From contig NDFF03000388.1 of assembly GCA_002150815.3 (NCBI GenBank), positions 124,001 to 188,000 of the forward strand: DNA of 64,000 nt, given 5' to 3'. The DNA comes from Grammothele lineata. Taxonomy: Eukaryota > Basidiomycota > Agaricomycetes > Polyporales > Polyporaceae. Below the pieces are notes generated by a model. The model was not told where the DNA came from and did no database searches. It saw nothing but the letters and a program-made list of their open reading frames with translations. Made by a program: the position numbers and the translations under genes. Shown one piece after another: positions 46,869 to 59,628 of the stretch. Positions within the stretch are counted from its first letter, which is position 1. Every line of letters starts with the position of its first letter.

Positions 46869-48353
46869 CTAATGCCCCTCCGCCTTCAAGTCCCCAACAA
46901 CCTTGAGTAGCGCGTCCCTCCGCATTGGTATCCACATCGCTTCCGCGCCCTGTGCCGCCGTCGTGACAACCAGCCCATGATCGCGGAATTCTCCCAGCAG
47001 CGCACGCAGCGAGGTATCGTTTGTCGCGACGAAGTTGTCCCGCGCCGCCGCGAACAGCCTGTCATAGTCGTACGCGGCCTCTTTCGCGCCTCCTTCGCCC
47101 GCGGCCGCGGCCCCCTCTTGGCCCTTGTCCTTATCCTTGTCCTTGGACGCGTCAGCCTCCTCCATGACCTCCAGTTGCTTCGACCCCAGGAGTACGAACA
47201 GCTTCTTCGCCTTCTGCGTCACGCTCGCCAGCACATGTCGCGCCGCCGTCTCCGTCACCACCGCCCCCGCCCCCGCGGCCGCCGCCCCGCCCGCCACGGC
47301 GCCCACCGCGGACGTCGCGGGCGGCCGGGCCCCGCGGAGCGCCGCGACCCCGGCGAGGGCGGTCGGGTCCGCGTGCGCGAGCTCAAAGTCGTACGGCGCC
47401 AGGGTCGTCAGGTCGTGCCAGAGCCAAGCGAACCCGCGCCGAGGCACCGCCGTCTCTGGCGTGGGGTTGGGTGCGGCGGACGAGCGCATGGATGCGGACG
47501 GGGTGGGCGGTTGCGAGCGCGCATGAGAGGGGTGTGGGGAAGTGTCGGGCTTGCGCGCGAAGAGCTCGGAGAGGGACCAGCGTTGGGAGGCGGCGAGGTG
47601 GTCGACGGAGGCGATGAGGTGCACGTGGGGCGCGAGGGCGAGGAGGGCGAGGGCGGCGCGGTGCTTGGGCGCGCGGAACGCGTTGCCCTCGATGTTGTGC
47701 AGGACGAGGTAGAGGTGCGGCGCGTTTGTGGAGGAGAAGAACGCGTGTATGCGTTGTACGTGTGCTTCGAGCCCTGTCCCGCCAATTGTGGGAGCTGCAG
47801 CGGAGGTAGAGGGCGCGTCGGGAGCATCGAGGACCCCAGGGATGCGGTCAATTGCAGAGAGGAGGTCACGAAAGGCGAAGGAGGGCTGAAACCCGTTCGC
47901 GACGACGACGTGCGCGCCGCGCGCAGACAGGTGGCGAGCGAAGGCGTTAAGGAACTCACGCTTCGAACCGACACCGTACATCATCAGGTTGAACCCCTCC
48001 TCAAGCTCTGTCTTGAACCGCCTGAAGCACGCGCGGCGTACAACGGGATCGCGCCAGAGGATGTGCTGCTGTGCACGGGGGTCCGCCTGAAGCTTGTTGA
48101 CCACTGCGGTGTGCTCTTCGGCAGTGAGGGGAGGAACGAGCGCCGAGAAAACATTCGAAGATGTGCGCGAGGGCTTAGAGGCGGTGCGGAAGTAAGCGTC
48201 GAAGGAGGTGTGCGTTGCGAAGCCTTGAGAGGGTTCGTCTGGGGCGAGATAGTCGTCTTCGTCTTCGTCCTCGAAGTCGGACTGGTGTCGCCGGCTTGGG
48301 GTGGTTGGCTGGCTGGTGGGCCAGTCCTCGAACTCTTCATCCTCGGCGTACAT
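46869..48353 (-). CDS. ORC2: Origin recognition complex subunit 2 (ORC2)
   Basis: This is a subunit of the six-protein complex that marks replication origins and loads MCM helicase. It is one uninterrupted frame of 494 residues starting MYAEDEEFEDWPTSQPTTPS. An acidic, Ser/Thr/Pro-rich N-terminus is followed by the ORC2 core: FKTELEEGFNLMMYGVGSKR, VVVANGFQPSFAFRDLLSAI, HLYLVLHNIEGNAFRAP, VHLIASVDHLAASQRW, FAWLWHDLTTLAPYDFELAH, and the C-terminal winged-helix part NFVATNDTSLRALLGEFRDH. Two low-complexity inserts stand out: a Pro/Ser stretch after ARKPDTSPH and Ala/Gly and Lys/Asp runs near residues 340-420. It lacks introns, unlike its neighbours. Confidence 0.94.
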   Translation of the reverse strand: MYAEDEEFEDWPTSQPTTPSRRHQSDFEDEDEDDYLAPDEPSQGFATHTSFDAYFRTASKPSRTSSNVFSALVPPLTAEEHTAVVNKLQADPRAQQHILWRDPVVRRACFRRFKTELEEGFNLMMYGVGSKREFLNAFARHLSARGAHVVVANGFQPSFAFRDLLSAIDRIPGVLDAPDAPSTSAAAPTIGGTGLEAHVQRIHAFFSSTNAPHLYLVLHNIEGNAFRAPKHRAALALLALAPHVHLIASVDHLAASQRWSLSELFARKPDTSPHPSHARSQPPTPSASMRSSAAPNPTPETAVPRRGFAWLWHDLTTLAPYDFELAHADPTALAGVAALRGARPPATSAVGAVAGGAAAAGAGAVVTETAARHVLASVTQKAKKLFVLLGSKQLEVMEEADASKDKDKDKGQEGAAAAGEGGAKEAAYDYDRLFAAARDNFVATNDTSLRALLGEFRDHGLVVTTAAQGAEAMWIPMRRDALLKVVGDLKAEGH

Positions 48354-48854
48354 GGCAAATATGCTATCCTAGATTGGTTGCGTTGAAATGTCCAAGCAGC
48401 AGAAGTGAGAAAACCAGCCTCGAGTGTGCACACTGCCGCAGTCTGTCCTACAAACGCGACGGACGCGAGCTGCGACGCGACTTCGAAGCTACCACGGATG
48501 TGGCGTGAGAATATGAGGCATACGTTAGCGCTTCTGGCAAGGCTTGTTTCTCTTAGCCTCCGAGTCAATCCCATGCAGAGTTAACCATTGCCTTCTCTTC
48601 TCGACGCTCCCTCGATCAAAGAAACCCCAACCTTTAAGCTGAGATGCTTTAGAACTCTGTGTGCGCCCAACGTTGAAGAATAGGGCCAGAAACCGAGTCG
48701 CTGTCGTCATGATCGTACATACGTGTTGTACATCCGTGAATGTGATGTGTAAGACAAGCCAATTACTTCATAACATACATCTAAAGTATCCGTCTAGCAG
48801 TCCAACGATAGAGAACGAAAGCCCCGCCTTCGCTTTATGCGACTTCTAAGCCTC
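48354..48854. other. Gap between ORC2 and GT-B
   Basis: Five hundred bases upstream of ORC2 and downstream of GT-B, which point the same way. No gene was recognised. The ORC2 promoter should be in the part near 48354. Confidence 0.4.
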
Positions 48855-50654
48855 TCAGGGCACATCCCTCAGGATCTTCTCCACCACGCGCCTGTTCCTC
48901 GCCCGCAGCCCCGCCTTCCAGTCACTCCACCCCTGCGCACTCCTCTCCCACCCCTCCCTGACCATCCTCTCCGCCGCCTCGCGCACGCGCAGGTTCTCGC
49001 CCATCGTTACACCCGTCTCGCCCGGGTCCGAGCGGAGGAACGGCGCGAGGTCGCGCGTGCGCAGCGCGCGGAGCGCCTGCACGTCGGACATGGCAGCGGG
49101 ACGTGTGACGACGACGCGAGGGTCGTCGATGTACCCGTACGCGTGTCGCAGGCGTGCGGTCGCGAGCAGGGGAACGTTGAGCTCCATCGCGAGCGCGACG
49201 GTCGAGCTTGCCTGCGCGTCGTAGTCTGCGAGGAGGTGGTTGAGGTGCTCGTTCAAGCCCGGGAATGGTGCGAAGGATGTGAACTTACAACCGAAGTCGG
49301 CGAACGCGGGCAGGACAATGTCGGCGTCTGCGATGAGGTCGTAGAAGGCCTGGTAGGTGAGATCGCTGTGGACGGATACGATGTGGGTGAGCTCTTCCGG
49401 GATGTTGAGCCATCCCATGCCGACGATGAGGAGCTGGAACGGAGAGGAGCTCTGAGGGTCTGGCAGGAACGTGCGGTTGCCCTCTGGCGGCGCAACGTAG
49501 CCCCATGCTTGAGGATCATCTATCAAGCCACCGACGTGAGTTGTCGTATGTCCGCTCGTTCTAGCCATACACTCACCGTCCAGCGACGTGATAAGATCGG
49601 CGAATATGCGATAATAATCTCGACGTGCCGTGTTGATCGAACCTTGGATGACTGCCTTGGACAGCTCCCTCGCGCCGGCCACCTTGTTTGGGAGGTTGGG
49701 AATATCCAGGACGGGGGCATGCACGTCGATGGGGATATGTTCGAATCCTGCGCTGCGCTCGGTGGGTTCGGCACTGTCGGACCGTAGCTCGAAATTGCTC
49801 CGGAAGAACTGCGCGACACTAATGTTTTTGCGTTAGAACTTATGGAATGGAGGAGTCGCGCGCCAAAGAATGGACGCACTGGTCGGCAATGGGCAATATC
49901 CGGATAGCATCCCTCCTGGACCAGTACTCGATGTTCGCTTGCCAGTTGGTGTCGTGCGCGTTGTGGACGATGCATACAATTTTGAACTTGTGGTCTGCGT
50001 CTCGCGCGTCCCAGGCCGTCCGCAAGTCATCATGGTAGTGGCGCAAGCTATACGTTCACTTGTCAGTTACCGTGCGTTTTCCGTGAAGATAGGATCAACA
50101 AGGAGGGCCCACTCGACTTCGCAGGTCCCGAAAACGATGACGTCAATCCCCTCGTCTCCTCGATCAGCGTTGAGGTGCTCGATGAATTGATCGGACGTGC
50201 TCCGCACGCCGCCGTGCCGCCAAAGACCCAAACGGTCCGCGACCTCCTGGAACCCGAGCGGGAACTCCGCGTCCGGCGTGAAGAGGCTGATTGTGCCGCG
50301 GGGCGCGTCCGCCGGCCAGGCGTCCATCACGTCCGCGAGCGTCCCGGCGCAGGCCATGTAGACGTCAAAGTGGAACCCGAACGCGGACGCTATTGCAACG
50401 TTCCGGCGCCGGATGGGCGGGCGCGGTCCTGCGTCCGGCACGCCAAAGTCGGAGTCGACAACTTGAACGCCATGCCAGGAGGAGAGCCCCTCAGGGACGG
50501 AGAGGTCGGTAGACTTCCAGTCGAAGGTGTGTAGAAGGACCTCGATAGACCCTATGGCGATCACTACTGCTAGGGCGAGGGCGATGAACCTTCTGGTAGA
50601 CACATAGCCGCGGTGGGAAGAGAGGGTGAGAGGGGTATATGTCGAGGATTGCAT
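48855..50654 (-). CDS. Type II membrane glycosyltransferase, paralog GT-B
   Basis: This is a paralog of GT-A. The start MQSSTYTPLTLSSHRGY leads to a membrane span (FIALALAVVIAIGSIEVLL). Shared blocks are RRRNVAIASAFGFHFDVYMA, GFQEVADRLGLWRHGGVR, VFGTCEVE, RDADHKFKIVCIVHNAHDTN, WSRRDAIRILPIADQ, DDPQAWGYVAPP, LLIVGMGWLNIPEELTHIV, DIVLPAFAD and YGYIDDPRVVVTRPAAMSDV. Both proteins end in a run near MLRDIP or ILRDVP. The exon borders correspond to those of GT-A, which supports an origin by duplication. The residues outside these blocks differ widely, so the duplication is old. The enzyme family and sugar are unassigned. Confidence 0.7.
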
Positions 50655-51637
50655 AGGCAGGGGAGGAGGTGGGTTCCGAGGGCACGCTCGGGCTACTTAT
50701 ACCCGGCGTGTGCAGCCGTGCGCTCGGTGAAGGAGGCAGGTTCGGGCGTCTGATACACCTGCACGCCCTAACTGTCGTGTACGGACTTTCGCATGAAGTA
50801 TATACATGACTGGGTCGGCGCAATCAGGCTGACCTGTGGGCCCCAGCTGAGCAGGACGCGCACCGCTCGAGACGTCGGGTCGAGGGTCAGCTACTTAGCC
50901 GCTCCCTATCTCGTATGTTGGCTCTTGAGTGCGCCCCTATGTGACCCTATAACGGTGGCAACTCGGAGGCGGATGACGCAACCTGGGTTCTCCGGTACTT
51001 GGGTGTATATCTGTCTTGCGGAGATTCCAATACTTCATCTACGCGATGGTAGAAGCTCAGTTGGATGCCACCGTTCCGAATGTTCGAAATAGCGAGCCCC
51101 TTCGCATTCAAATGCATGTACACGGTGAGAGCCTCGAGGCCAGTGTCGATGCGGATTTAGGAGGTTGACGACAGGAATGATTAAACGGATAGGCCATTGC
51201 AAAAGCCGCATGGATTTTTCTCAGGAGCTCGAGGAGAATTGATTCTCGAGTGAAACCTAGTGTGCTCCAGCCTGCGTTAGCCTGAACCATATCAGACCCT
51301 ATCAACCGCTCGAGCATATGGCATGCGACACAACTCAGGACGAGAAACAGGACTTGCGCAGTATGTGCCTGAACGGAGTGGCGATTGAGTGACGATGAGG
51401 GCATCCCGGTGTCCGGGAACAGTGAGAAGAGAAGAGACTCACGCTGTAGCGCGCCCCTCGAGCCACTGCCGTTCCCTCTTATGGACAACGGCGTCATCGA
51501 GCGCGCACGTGGCCCAGAAGCTCTTCAGTTTTGTGCGTAGACGCCGGCCCGGGTCCTGTGTCCCGACTCGAAGTGCGCGCGATTCGGACTCTTCTTGCTC
51601 TTTCGCTGCTTGCTTCCGCTCCCTCATCGCCCCCGCC
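50655..51637. promoter_or_regulatory. Divergent region between GT-B and IMP3
   Basis: This is the gap of about 980 bases between starts pointing apart. A CT-rich stretch ahead of 51638 (about 51590-51630) fits the leader of a ribosome-biogenesis gene. No gene was recognised. Confidence 0.4.
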
Positions 51638-52599
51638 ATGGTGCGCCAATTCAAGCACCACGAGCAGAAGCTCCTCAAGAAAGTCGACTTCCTCAACGTG
51701 AGTTCTTATCGTGAGCCTCCAAACCCGAAGAGTGCTGAGGCATCCCGGGGCGCAGTGGAAGCAGGATGCAAACCTCCGCGAAATCAAGGTTATGCGGAGG
51801 TATCACATCCAGGACCGAGAGGATTACCACAAGTGCGTACATCCCCTTCTCTTCCCCCGTTTCCCCCGCCCCGAACTTGTTCTTACCCGCGCACCCTCCG
51901 CGCCCTGACCGCGATCCCCCGCGCGCCCACCACCGTCGCCTCCTTCCGTCCGCGTTCAGGTACAACAAGCTCTGCGGCTCGCTCCGCGCTTTCGCCCACC
52001 GCCTGTCGCTACTACCCGCGCAGGACCCATTCCGGTCGAAGGTGGAGGGCCAGCTGCTGTCCAAGCTGTACGACATGGGCGTCCTCAATGCCGCCGCCAA
52101 GCTCTCCGACGTCGAGAACAAGCTCACCGTCGCCGCGTTCTGCCGCCGCCGCCTCGCGGTCATCATGTGCATGAGCAAGATGGCGGAGACCGTCAGCGCG
52201 GTGCGTCTGTCCCACTTTTGTCGTGCGCCAGACGCGGGGGGCGCGCGCGTGTGAGCGGTATATTGAACTCTCTCTTCGGGCTTCGCACCCTCGCTTGGCG
52301 TGCCGTAAAATGTCTATCAGGCCGTCAAGTTCATCGAACAAGGCCACGTCCGCGTTGGCCCCGACACGATAACGGACCCGGCCTACCTCGTCACAAGGTA
52401 CGGGCTCTCTACGCCGAAACCCTAACGCACGCGCTCATCCCATGTCTAGGCATATGGAAGACTTTGTCACCTGGGTTGACACCTCCAAGCTCAAGCGGAC
52501 CATCATGCGTTACAACGACGAGGTCAGTCGGCGTTATGCATGCCTTCGAATGTCCGCTCACGAACTCCCTTCCAGCTGGACGATTTCGATCTCCTCTAG
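51638..52599 (+). CDS. IMP3: U3 snoRNP protein Imp3 (small-subunit processome)
   Basis: It binds U3 snoRNA and helps it pair with pre-rRNA during 18S maturation in the nucleolus. The six exons are 51638-51697, 51756-51832, 51960-52200, 52321-52397, 52450-52522 and 52576-52599. The protein reads [40 protein letters not shown], then [19 protein letters not shown]. The S4 RNA-binding domain follows ([40 protein letters not shown]), then [18 protein letters not shown] and LDDFDLL at the end. The length of about 183 residues and the close match along the whole chain make the call firm. It is related to ribosomal protein S4/uS4. Confidence 0.96.
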
Positions 52600-53205
52600 T
52601 GCGCCGATGTACACGAGACACGAACTACAATCGGCTCGCCCGGTCCTACTGCTCGCTGCGCGTCTGGCGTTCACATTCCGACCGGCCATGGCTTGTCATT
52701 CGAACTTATCCAGGCCGATCTATGCTCTCGAAGTCCTTGCGGCACAGTAAGCGCACGATGGCAAGGGTTCGTTCCCCGACTGCACTTCACCCACAAAGGA
52801 GGAATGAGTCCTCGGTTCCATTTGGTTCTCACTACCGACCCCGGGCTACTAATATAGGGGTACAACGAGGGTGTGTGCGGTGGTATGCCACGACTAGGGA
52901 TATCAGCTCTAGGAGTATATGACGCCGGCCGGCGTGTGTGCGTACGTAGTTATGTGCATATAGATGGAGGGGGGCAGAGAGAGCATGCGAGAGACGCCAG
53001 ACCGAGTGACCTCCAGAGACGCGGAAACGAAAAGCCAAAATCGTTAGGAGGGATACTACAAGTAAAGCAGAACACAGCGACGGCGATGTGGATAAGACTA
53101 GTGGGGGGAAGGGAGTATAAAAACAAGGAAAGCCGGAGAAGTAAAGATATAGAAGGATAAAATGCATACGAAAATCCGTTCGAGTCGTCATATGTTCATT
53201 ATATG
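52600..53205. other. Convergent 3' gap, IMP3 / kinesin-3
   Basis: About 600 bases between facing gene ends. No gene was recognised. The part at 53030-53180 is A-rich on the plus strand. Confidence 0.4.
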
Positions 53206-56200
53206 TCATGAGGGAAGTCGTGTAGGGTCGAGCTTCACAGTCCATGCTTGCAGTTCCTTCTGGCTAGGCGCAGCGAGGGCATACGAGTTGGAAGATGTGA
53301 AGAGCGTGAACGTGAACTTTTTCTGAGTGGGGAGGGTTAGCGCTAAATTACCACACCAGACTGAAGCACACGTACTCCGAGCAGAGCCTCCATCTCTGGG
53401 TTGCTATCGACGTTCACGCCAGTGAGGCTGATCACGCCAATCTCCTCAACCTCGTTCGAGTGAGCATACATGTACAGGTACGGTCTGTGATATCACACGT
53501 CAACCTACGGAGATCAGAGACAACCGACATGGAACGCACCTTCGCAGAACGAACCACCGCCGTTCCCAGACGTTCTCGTTCGCATCGGTCATGAGCATCA
53601 GATGGCCCTTCTTCGTCGGTCCGTCACTGCGAAGGCCGGAAGCAGTCAACAACCGAACACTCATGGCATGGAAGACCGAAACTCACTTCCTGGGAACGAG
53701 CTTGGTACTAGCGTTCAGCTTGAATGAATCGACGGAGTGTGCGTCCGACATAGAAGCCTTGCCTGAGTTCACACTCAGGACGTCGGGTTCGGCCTGTTCT
53801 TGACTGATGACGATCTACACAACTATTGTCAACATATGCAAGGAGATACATGTGGACATCGAAATGTACCTCTCCCACATGTCCGAAGCGCTTTTGCCAG
53901 AGCGAGAGGGCCTTGCGGAGTAGTGCCTCGGTACGGGGCGAGTCTGTCGCCCACACGTCCGCATCCTGCTGGCGCACCTTGCTTGTGGGGGAAGAAGCGA
54001 GAATGACACGGATCGCTTGTACATCCGCCGCGCGGCGCTCCATTGTCACGAGCTTCGTGTAGTCCTCGACGACGGACACGCCACGCGGGCGCCAGGCACC
54101 CAGAGCCTCCTCCCCACGCACGTACTTTTCCGCAGTGTCGAGTCGCCAGAGATCCTTGGGCGAGCGCGTGAGCGGCGGTGTGAGCTTGACGGAGAAGAGC
54201 GTGCTCGATTTGGGCAGGATCTTCGTTGAACCGAAAAGCGAGGTGAGGCGCGAGGGTGGACGCGCGTCGCGCGTCTGGATGGTTACCGCGGCGTCCATGC
54301 TGAACTGCACAGGCTCCGCGCACGTCTCGACGGCGACGGACCAGAGGACTTGAACGAGGATCCGTTGGCCAGCGCCAGTGACGCGGTTGAGGAGAATCGA
54401 GTTGTGCACGCTGGAATCCCACAGCGCCTCGGCAGTGATGTTACCCGTGCCGTCCGGCTTGTACTCGATCTTCTGGTCCTGGAGGAGGGGCAGGGTCGTG
54501 AGAGCCTTAGAAGGAGAGTCATGCAAGAGGCCTTTGGCGTCCAGATGGCGGATGTTGCCCAGTCGTATCCGGGTAACTTCGGTCCATGGGAGCTGTCGGC
54601 CGGAGTGGGAGGAAAGGGTGAGGACGAGACGGCGTTGCAGTCCCTGATGGAGCTGGAAGGAACCAGGATCGAGGTAGCTGGACGACACGACAGGCACAGG
54701 CTTGTACGTCCCGTCTGGCGCAAGCTCGCACACTTGCAGCCACGCTGTCACATCATGCATCTGTTCAACGACAAAGTCGTTCTCGGAACGGCGCATGGGT
54801 GGCAAGGAAGTGGGTTGGCTTTGTGGGGTACTCGACGACGATGCGCCGTTGCTCGTTGGTATCCGCAGCTCGCGCATCTCGTCCCAACGCTCCATTCGCT
54901 CGAGATAGGTCGGCTTCAAGCGCGCGTAGAACTCAATCGGCGCATAGCCTTGCCGGAGGTAGGTGAGGACTTTGGTGGAAGCGACGACGGAGAAGCTGCG
55001 GCGGAACTTCAGGTCTGAGAGGGAGGAAGCGTCTAGGTCAACAGCAGAGGACGGATAGACCTCTTCGGAAGTGAGGGATGGGCCAAGGAACGAGGAGAGG
55101 CGGACTTGGAGATGAACGAAGGAGAAGTCATGATGAGACAGGCCCTTGACCTGGTCGATGACAAGGTAGAATGTGATCTTGCTACCTGGAGGGACAGTGC
55201 CTGGCACGGGTGATGAAGCACGTGTGGAGGTGGCGGAAGTGTTGGCATGCTTCGGTGAGAGGACCACGTTCGCAATCTTCACCTCGATACGACATGAACC
55301 GATGGCTTCAGAGGTATACCTGTCGAAGATGGGAACAACGGAGGTGGAAGACAGCCGGCGGGATAATGGCGCAAGCGACAGGAGAGCGTTGCCGATGAAC
55401 GAGTAATCTGGTGGAGGGCTGTCGTAGAAAGGCTCTTCAGAGGAGAAGTGCTGGGAGTAAGATGGGCGGTCAATGAAGGTAGTGAGATTCCGCATCCGCT
55501 GAAGCTGCTGCTGGAGGCGGTCCAGGGACCAGATGTATATGGCATTATGGCGCTTGTCAACAAGCTTGACAGCAACAGACGGCTGTGTCGCGGAAGCCAA
55601 AACGGGGTCGGACACGTCTCCAAACTGGTCTAGTCCTGCGATCGAATCAATAGCGGATGCGGGCGCGGCCAACGAGCCACCAGCTGCAATAGTGAAGTTG
55701 TAGAGAACGTCCTTCCCAAGCTCCTTGCTGCATAGACAAGTGAGTATGTGTTCAACTTCGGTAGTCAGTTCCAACGCACCTGATGACATTCGCCTCCTTG
55801 ATGAGCACGGCACTGGACAACACGACCTCGGCCATAGAGAACGCTCGATGAGCACGCCACTTGTCGAGCACTTTGCGAATGAGCCGGAGCTGCCTCGCTG
55901 TGTAAATGACCGGCTCGAATGGCTCGTCCTCTAACTCTTCTCCCCTAGCCCGCGCGTCGAGGAGGCGCTTCATATGTGCTTGCACCAGCTTGAGCTGGCG
56001 CTCCATCTGCTCCTTCTCGACCTTGATGTCCTCGGCCTCGGACGATTCGGCGATGGCTTGCAGGCGAGACTCGAACTCGGTCCGTTGATGCTCAAGCTGG
56101 TTCTGCATGTCTCTCATGCCTTCGCTGAGTTCGGGGCTGTCGTGAGTTGTCATCGCGTCTACGCTCGTGTCGTCCGTAAGCGTCTCAGGACGACCAGACT

Positions 56201-59036
56201 CGCTCCAAATGTCGTCCGCTTGACTGAGGCTACTCTCTGGCCGTTTGGAATTATGGTCGCGCATGGTCTTGACCTTCGTGATCCGCTCGAACAGCTTGTT
56301 GAGGTCTTCATCAGGGAGGTTGTCCAGCTGTGGGTCAAGCCCTAGCTTCGCAAAAGCTGCCTCTCGCTTGGCGAAGGTCCAGTCAACGTCGTTGACGTCA
56401 ACGCTAGAAGCGGTGGGCGAGCTTGGTCGCGTCGCCTCCGAGCCAGCATCCCCGGCGGCGAGATCAGCAGCCGTGACGCTGATGCTCATCTGGGACTTCG
56501 CCCTCGCGCGATCTCGCTGCTTCCGCACTTCTTCGGGGTTGTTGAACCGGAAGACATGGTGCTCGCCTGTTACGTAGTCAGTTTACCCAGACAAACAGAT
56601 GATACGTATTGATGACATACCCAGAATGATACGGAACCCGGTCCTCAGCTTGTACGACTGCGAAGACAAAATGAGGACGTGCTCATCGGCGGTTTATCGA
56701 GTGAGGAGAAGACCGTACCTGTCCCGGTGTGATTTGTCGGCCGTTCAAGAACTACAGGTTTTGCGTCAATGCAGTCCAAACGTCGCGGAAAGGGAATACT
56801 CACTGTGACGGCATCAGGCATGGCGTGCAGCGTGACCTTGCCATCGTTGTTCTCAAAATAACAATGCTCTACGCCAATGCTTTCACCACTCAGACGAATC
56901 GCTGCCGGCTTCTCGCTATCCAGTCTGCCAACTTCGGTCTTGCCCGGCTTGATCTGGTAGATGAGACACTCGCTCATGAGCGGATCCTCGTTCTGTTGCC
57001 CCTGTATCAGCGACATGCACTCAAAATCAAACGAACGACGACTCACCAAGTTGACCAAGTGAGGCATCCTCTTGGGCGTATGCACACCGACATTGTTCTT
57101 GTCGACAGTGATACCCAGCTCCTCAAGAGCCTTCTCTCGCTCGCGCTGGACTTCTTGTGTGCGCTGCATCTTCTCTTCCCAAGTCTCGTTCAAGCCTTGC
57201 ATGAGCTTCTCACTCGTCTCCAGTTGCTCCTGCAGCTCAGCCTTTGTGACTGTCTTGATTGTACCGTCCTTGGCCTGGTACGTGACTTTCTGCTGGGCAG
57301 CCGGAATCTTGGGATCAAAGACGGACTCGGAACTGGCTCCAGAGACACGTGCTGTAGGCAAGGAATGAGAACGATTTCGAGTTTCGGCCATGTGGAAAGA
57401 TGATCTCACCCCGAAGCATCTCGAGTTCCTCCTTGAGCTCGCGAACGAGTTTCGCGTTGGGGTCCTCGTTGATGACGGCCTTGTTCTTGATCTTCTTGGC
57501 CTGGTCAGCGTAACGCAGAGTACTGAGCGTCTCTTCGTACTGCACGTCGGCGGGCGAGATGGCAGCAATCATGGCAGTCTTCGAGTTTCCTCCCAGACTG
57601 TCTTTCAACAGCCATGTCAAGACCTGACATCATGGGGGGTTGGCACTCTGTTACATTGCGAGGGCAATACAAGAAACGCACCGAGTCACGGTAGGGAATG
57701 AACTCCTCTGCCTTTCCCTTCTTACCCTTCTTGCCTTCCGCTTGACTCGCACTAGCGAGAGCAGCGATGACTTTACCGAGGGTAGTAAGGGACTTGTTGA
57801 TGTTCGCTCCTTCCTTGAGTCGCTGACCAGTGGCACCAGTGGAGTTGGCACGCTCGGAACCGGCAAGATCGACCAGGTTAATGCGCGAGACCTTTTCCGT
57901 GTCCAGGTTGGTGTCGACATCGTGTCGCTTCATCGTGAGCAGAAGCGTGAACACGGCATGGGAACGCGACGATCTGGGGGAGGCGCCACAGTCGGCACCG
58001 CATATATACGGTATACAGAAGAGAATGGGACGCACGTCTCGTTCATGTTGGTTGCAGCGACCGTACGCGCCTTGTTTCCCTCGTCCATCAGCGTCATCAT
58101 CTCGTCGTAGCTGTTGACCATGAGCTTCGACAAGTCCTCAACGTATGGACCCAGACTAGGGTGCTCGCGGACCCTGAGATTGCCCGTGTTCTTCGGGTTA
58201 AGCAGGTCGCGGACCTTCTCGTTGTAAATTTCGATGTAGGATACTTCTACGGTGAAATTGATGTGGGGGTCGCTGGCCTTCTTCGACTCTACCCGCGAGA
58301 ATAATTCCGAGCATGTGAGTGGTATAATACCCTTGTCGGGTCCGTCTAGAGGAAAGGGTTATTTGCAAGAAACATGGCGACTGAGAAGAGGACGTACAGC
58401 CCATCATACTGAACACACGCGTTAGTGAACTCATCAAAACGTGGTGGTCAAGAATGCGCACCTATATGACTTCCCAGAGCCTTTCCATGAACGACGGATG
58501 AGCCTCTGCAGTTCACGCCATGGCTCACACAACGCACCTGTCTGTCCATCTGCATACAATGTCAGCATCAATGGGACAAAGGGTGCATATGTTCCACTCA
58601 CAAGCCAAGATACACGCATTGAATCCCGCAAAACCATGATCCAGCAGCTCCTTCCCGAGGTCGTCATACAGGGTCTGTTGCGAACAGTAGTTCGGCTCGT
58701 CCCTGGGTCCCGCGGACCAATATGACTTGTCGAACGCGAAGTTCATGGTCTTGCGCTCCGTCGCCCTTCCTGAGGCCGCCTGCGCACCAGCCGAACCCGG
58801 CTCCGGAGGTTCCAGGATGGTTTGGTTGCCCTCCATGCGCACGAGACATTTCGCGCCGCGCGCGATTTCTGTTTTCAACGTTCGTCAAGGTCATAGACGG
58901 GATGGGGAGGAGACGCGTAGAGACGGGCAGTCAACACAGGACGCGTAGTGGAGCTCCCAGAAAAACACGAACCGCGTGAGTTTAGGGGCCGGCATCGGAC
59001 GACGACCTTGATGTTTCCATCGCCATGCTCGGCCAT
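53206..59036 (-). CDS. Kinesin-3 motor (UNC-104/KIF1 type) with FHA and PH domains
   Basis: This is a long-range plus-end motor that carries membrane organelles such as endosomes in fungi. It starts [20 protein letters not shown] at 59036 and spans about 1,600 residues in many exons. The motor has YGQTGSGKSYSMMG (P-loop split by introns), [17 protein letters not shown] switch [16 protein letters not shown] and [21 protein letters not shown] neck and coiled coil precede the FHA domain ([40 protein letters not shown]). Then come coiled coil ([20 protein letters not shown]), the KIF1B-like and DUF-type middle ([20 protein letters not shown]; 54-56 kb), and a C-terminal PH domain ([20 protein letters not shown]) that binds phosphoinositides in this family. 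It ends [11 protein letters not shown]. Confidence 0.94.
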
Positions 59037-59628
59037 GGGCTTTGGTGCAGAATCGGGCGGACGAGCAGCCGGTTCCTCAGAGAGTCAGCAACGAAGGGAA
59101 TCTAAAGGGAGACTAGGGAGACTGAAGGAGCGTAATTGGGACGAGGGAGCAGTAGAGAAGCACGGCGCCGCCACCAGGCGCCCGCTCGCGTCTGCAAAAC
59201 ACGCGCTGCCGAGCGTTGCCACGGTCCAACAGCATCTGACTCTGGCTTTCCTCTGTCCTCCCGACTACCACGGGACGTCCTCCACGCCGCGGCATCTTTC
59301 TGAATATCCCTATCGCATACACGCTCCTGCGCGTTAGCTGCGCAATACCCAGGATATCCATCGCAGCATCCTCGGGATGTGCGCAGACCTTCGGATTCCA
59401 TCTAAAGACTGTTTCACGCCCCTGGCAAGTACCGGCAAGATCACCGCAACAGAGCATCCATTCCAACAGACATCCGAGACATGAATACACATGAATAGCT
59501 GGCTACTGTACACAGATATCAAGAGGTATGTGTTAGGAAATCGATGGAACGGGTCAAGGCGGAACAACGCAAGCTTCTCGGACAGTCCAAACCAGAGATG
59601 ACAATGCAGTATCGGGTCAACGAGCAGA
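59037..59628. other. Gap upstream of kinesin-3
   Basis: About 590 bases between the kinesin-3 start and the 3' end of the WW-domain gene, which points the same way. No gene was recognised; the kinesin-3 promoter should lie near 59040-59300. Confidence 0.4.

Noticed and set aside
46977..48386. 469-codon plus-strand frame opposite ORC2
   Set aside because: It is the antisense shadow of a GC-rich single-exon gene, Arg/Gly-rich and without motifs.
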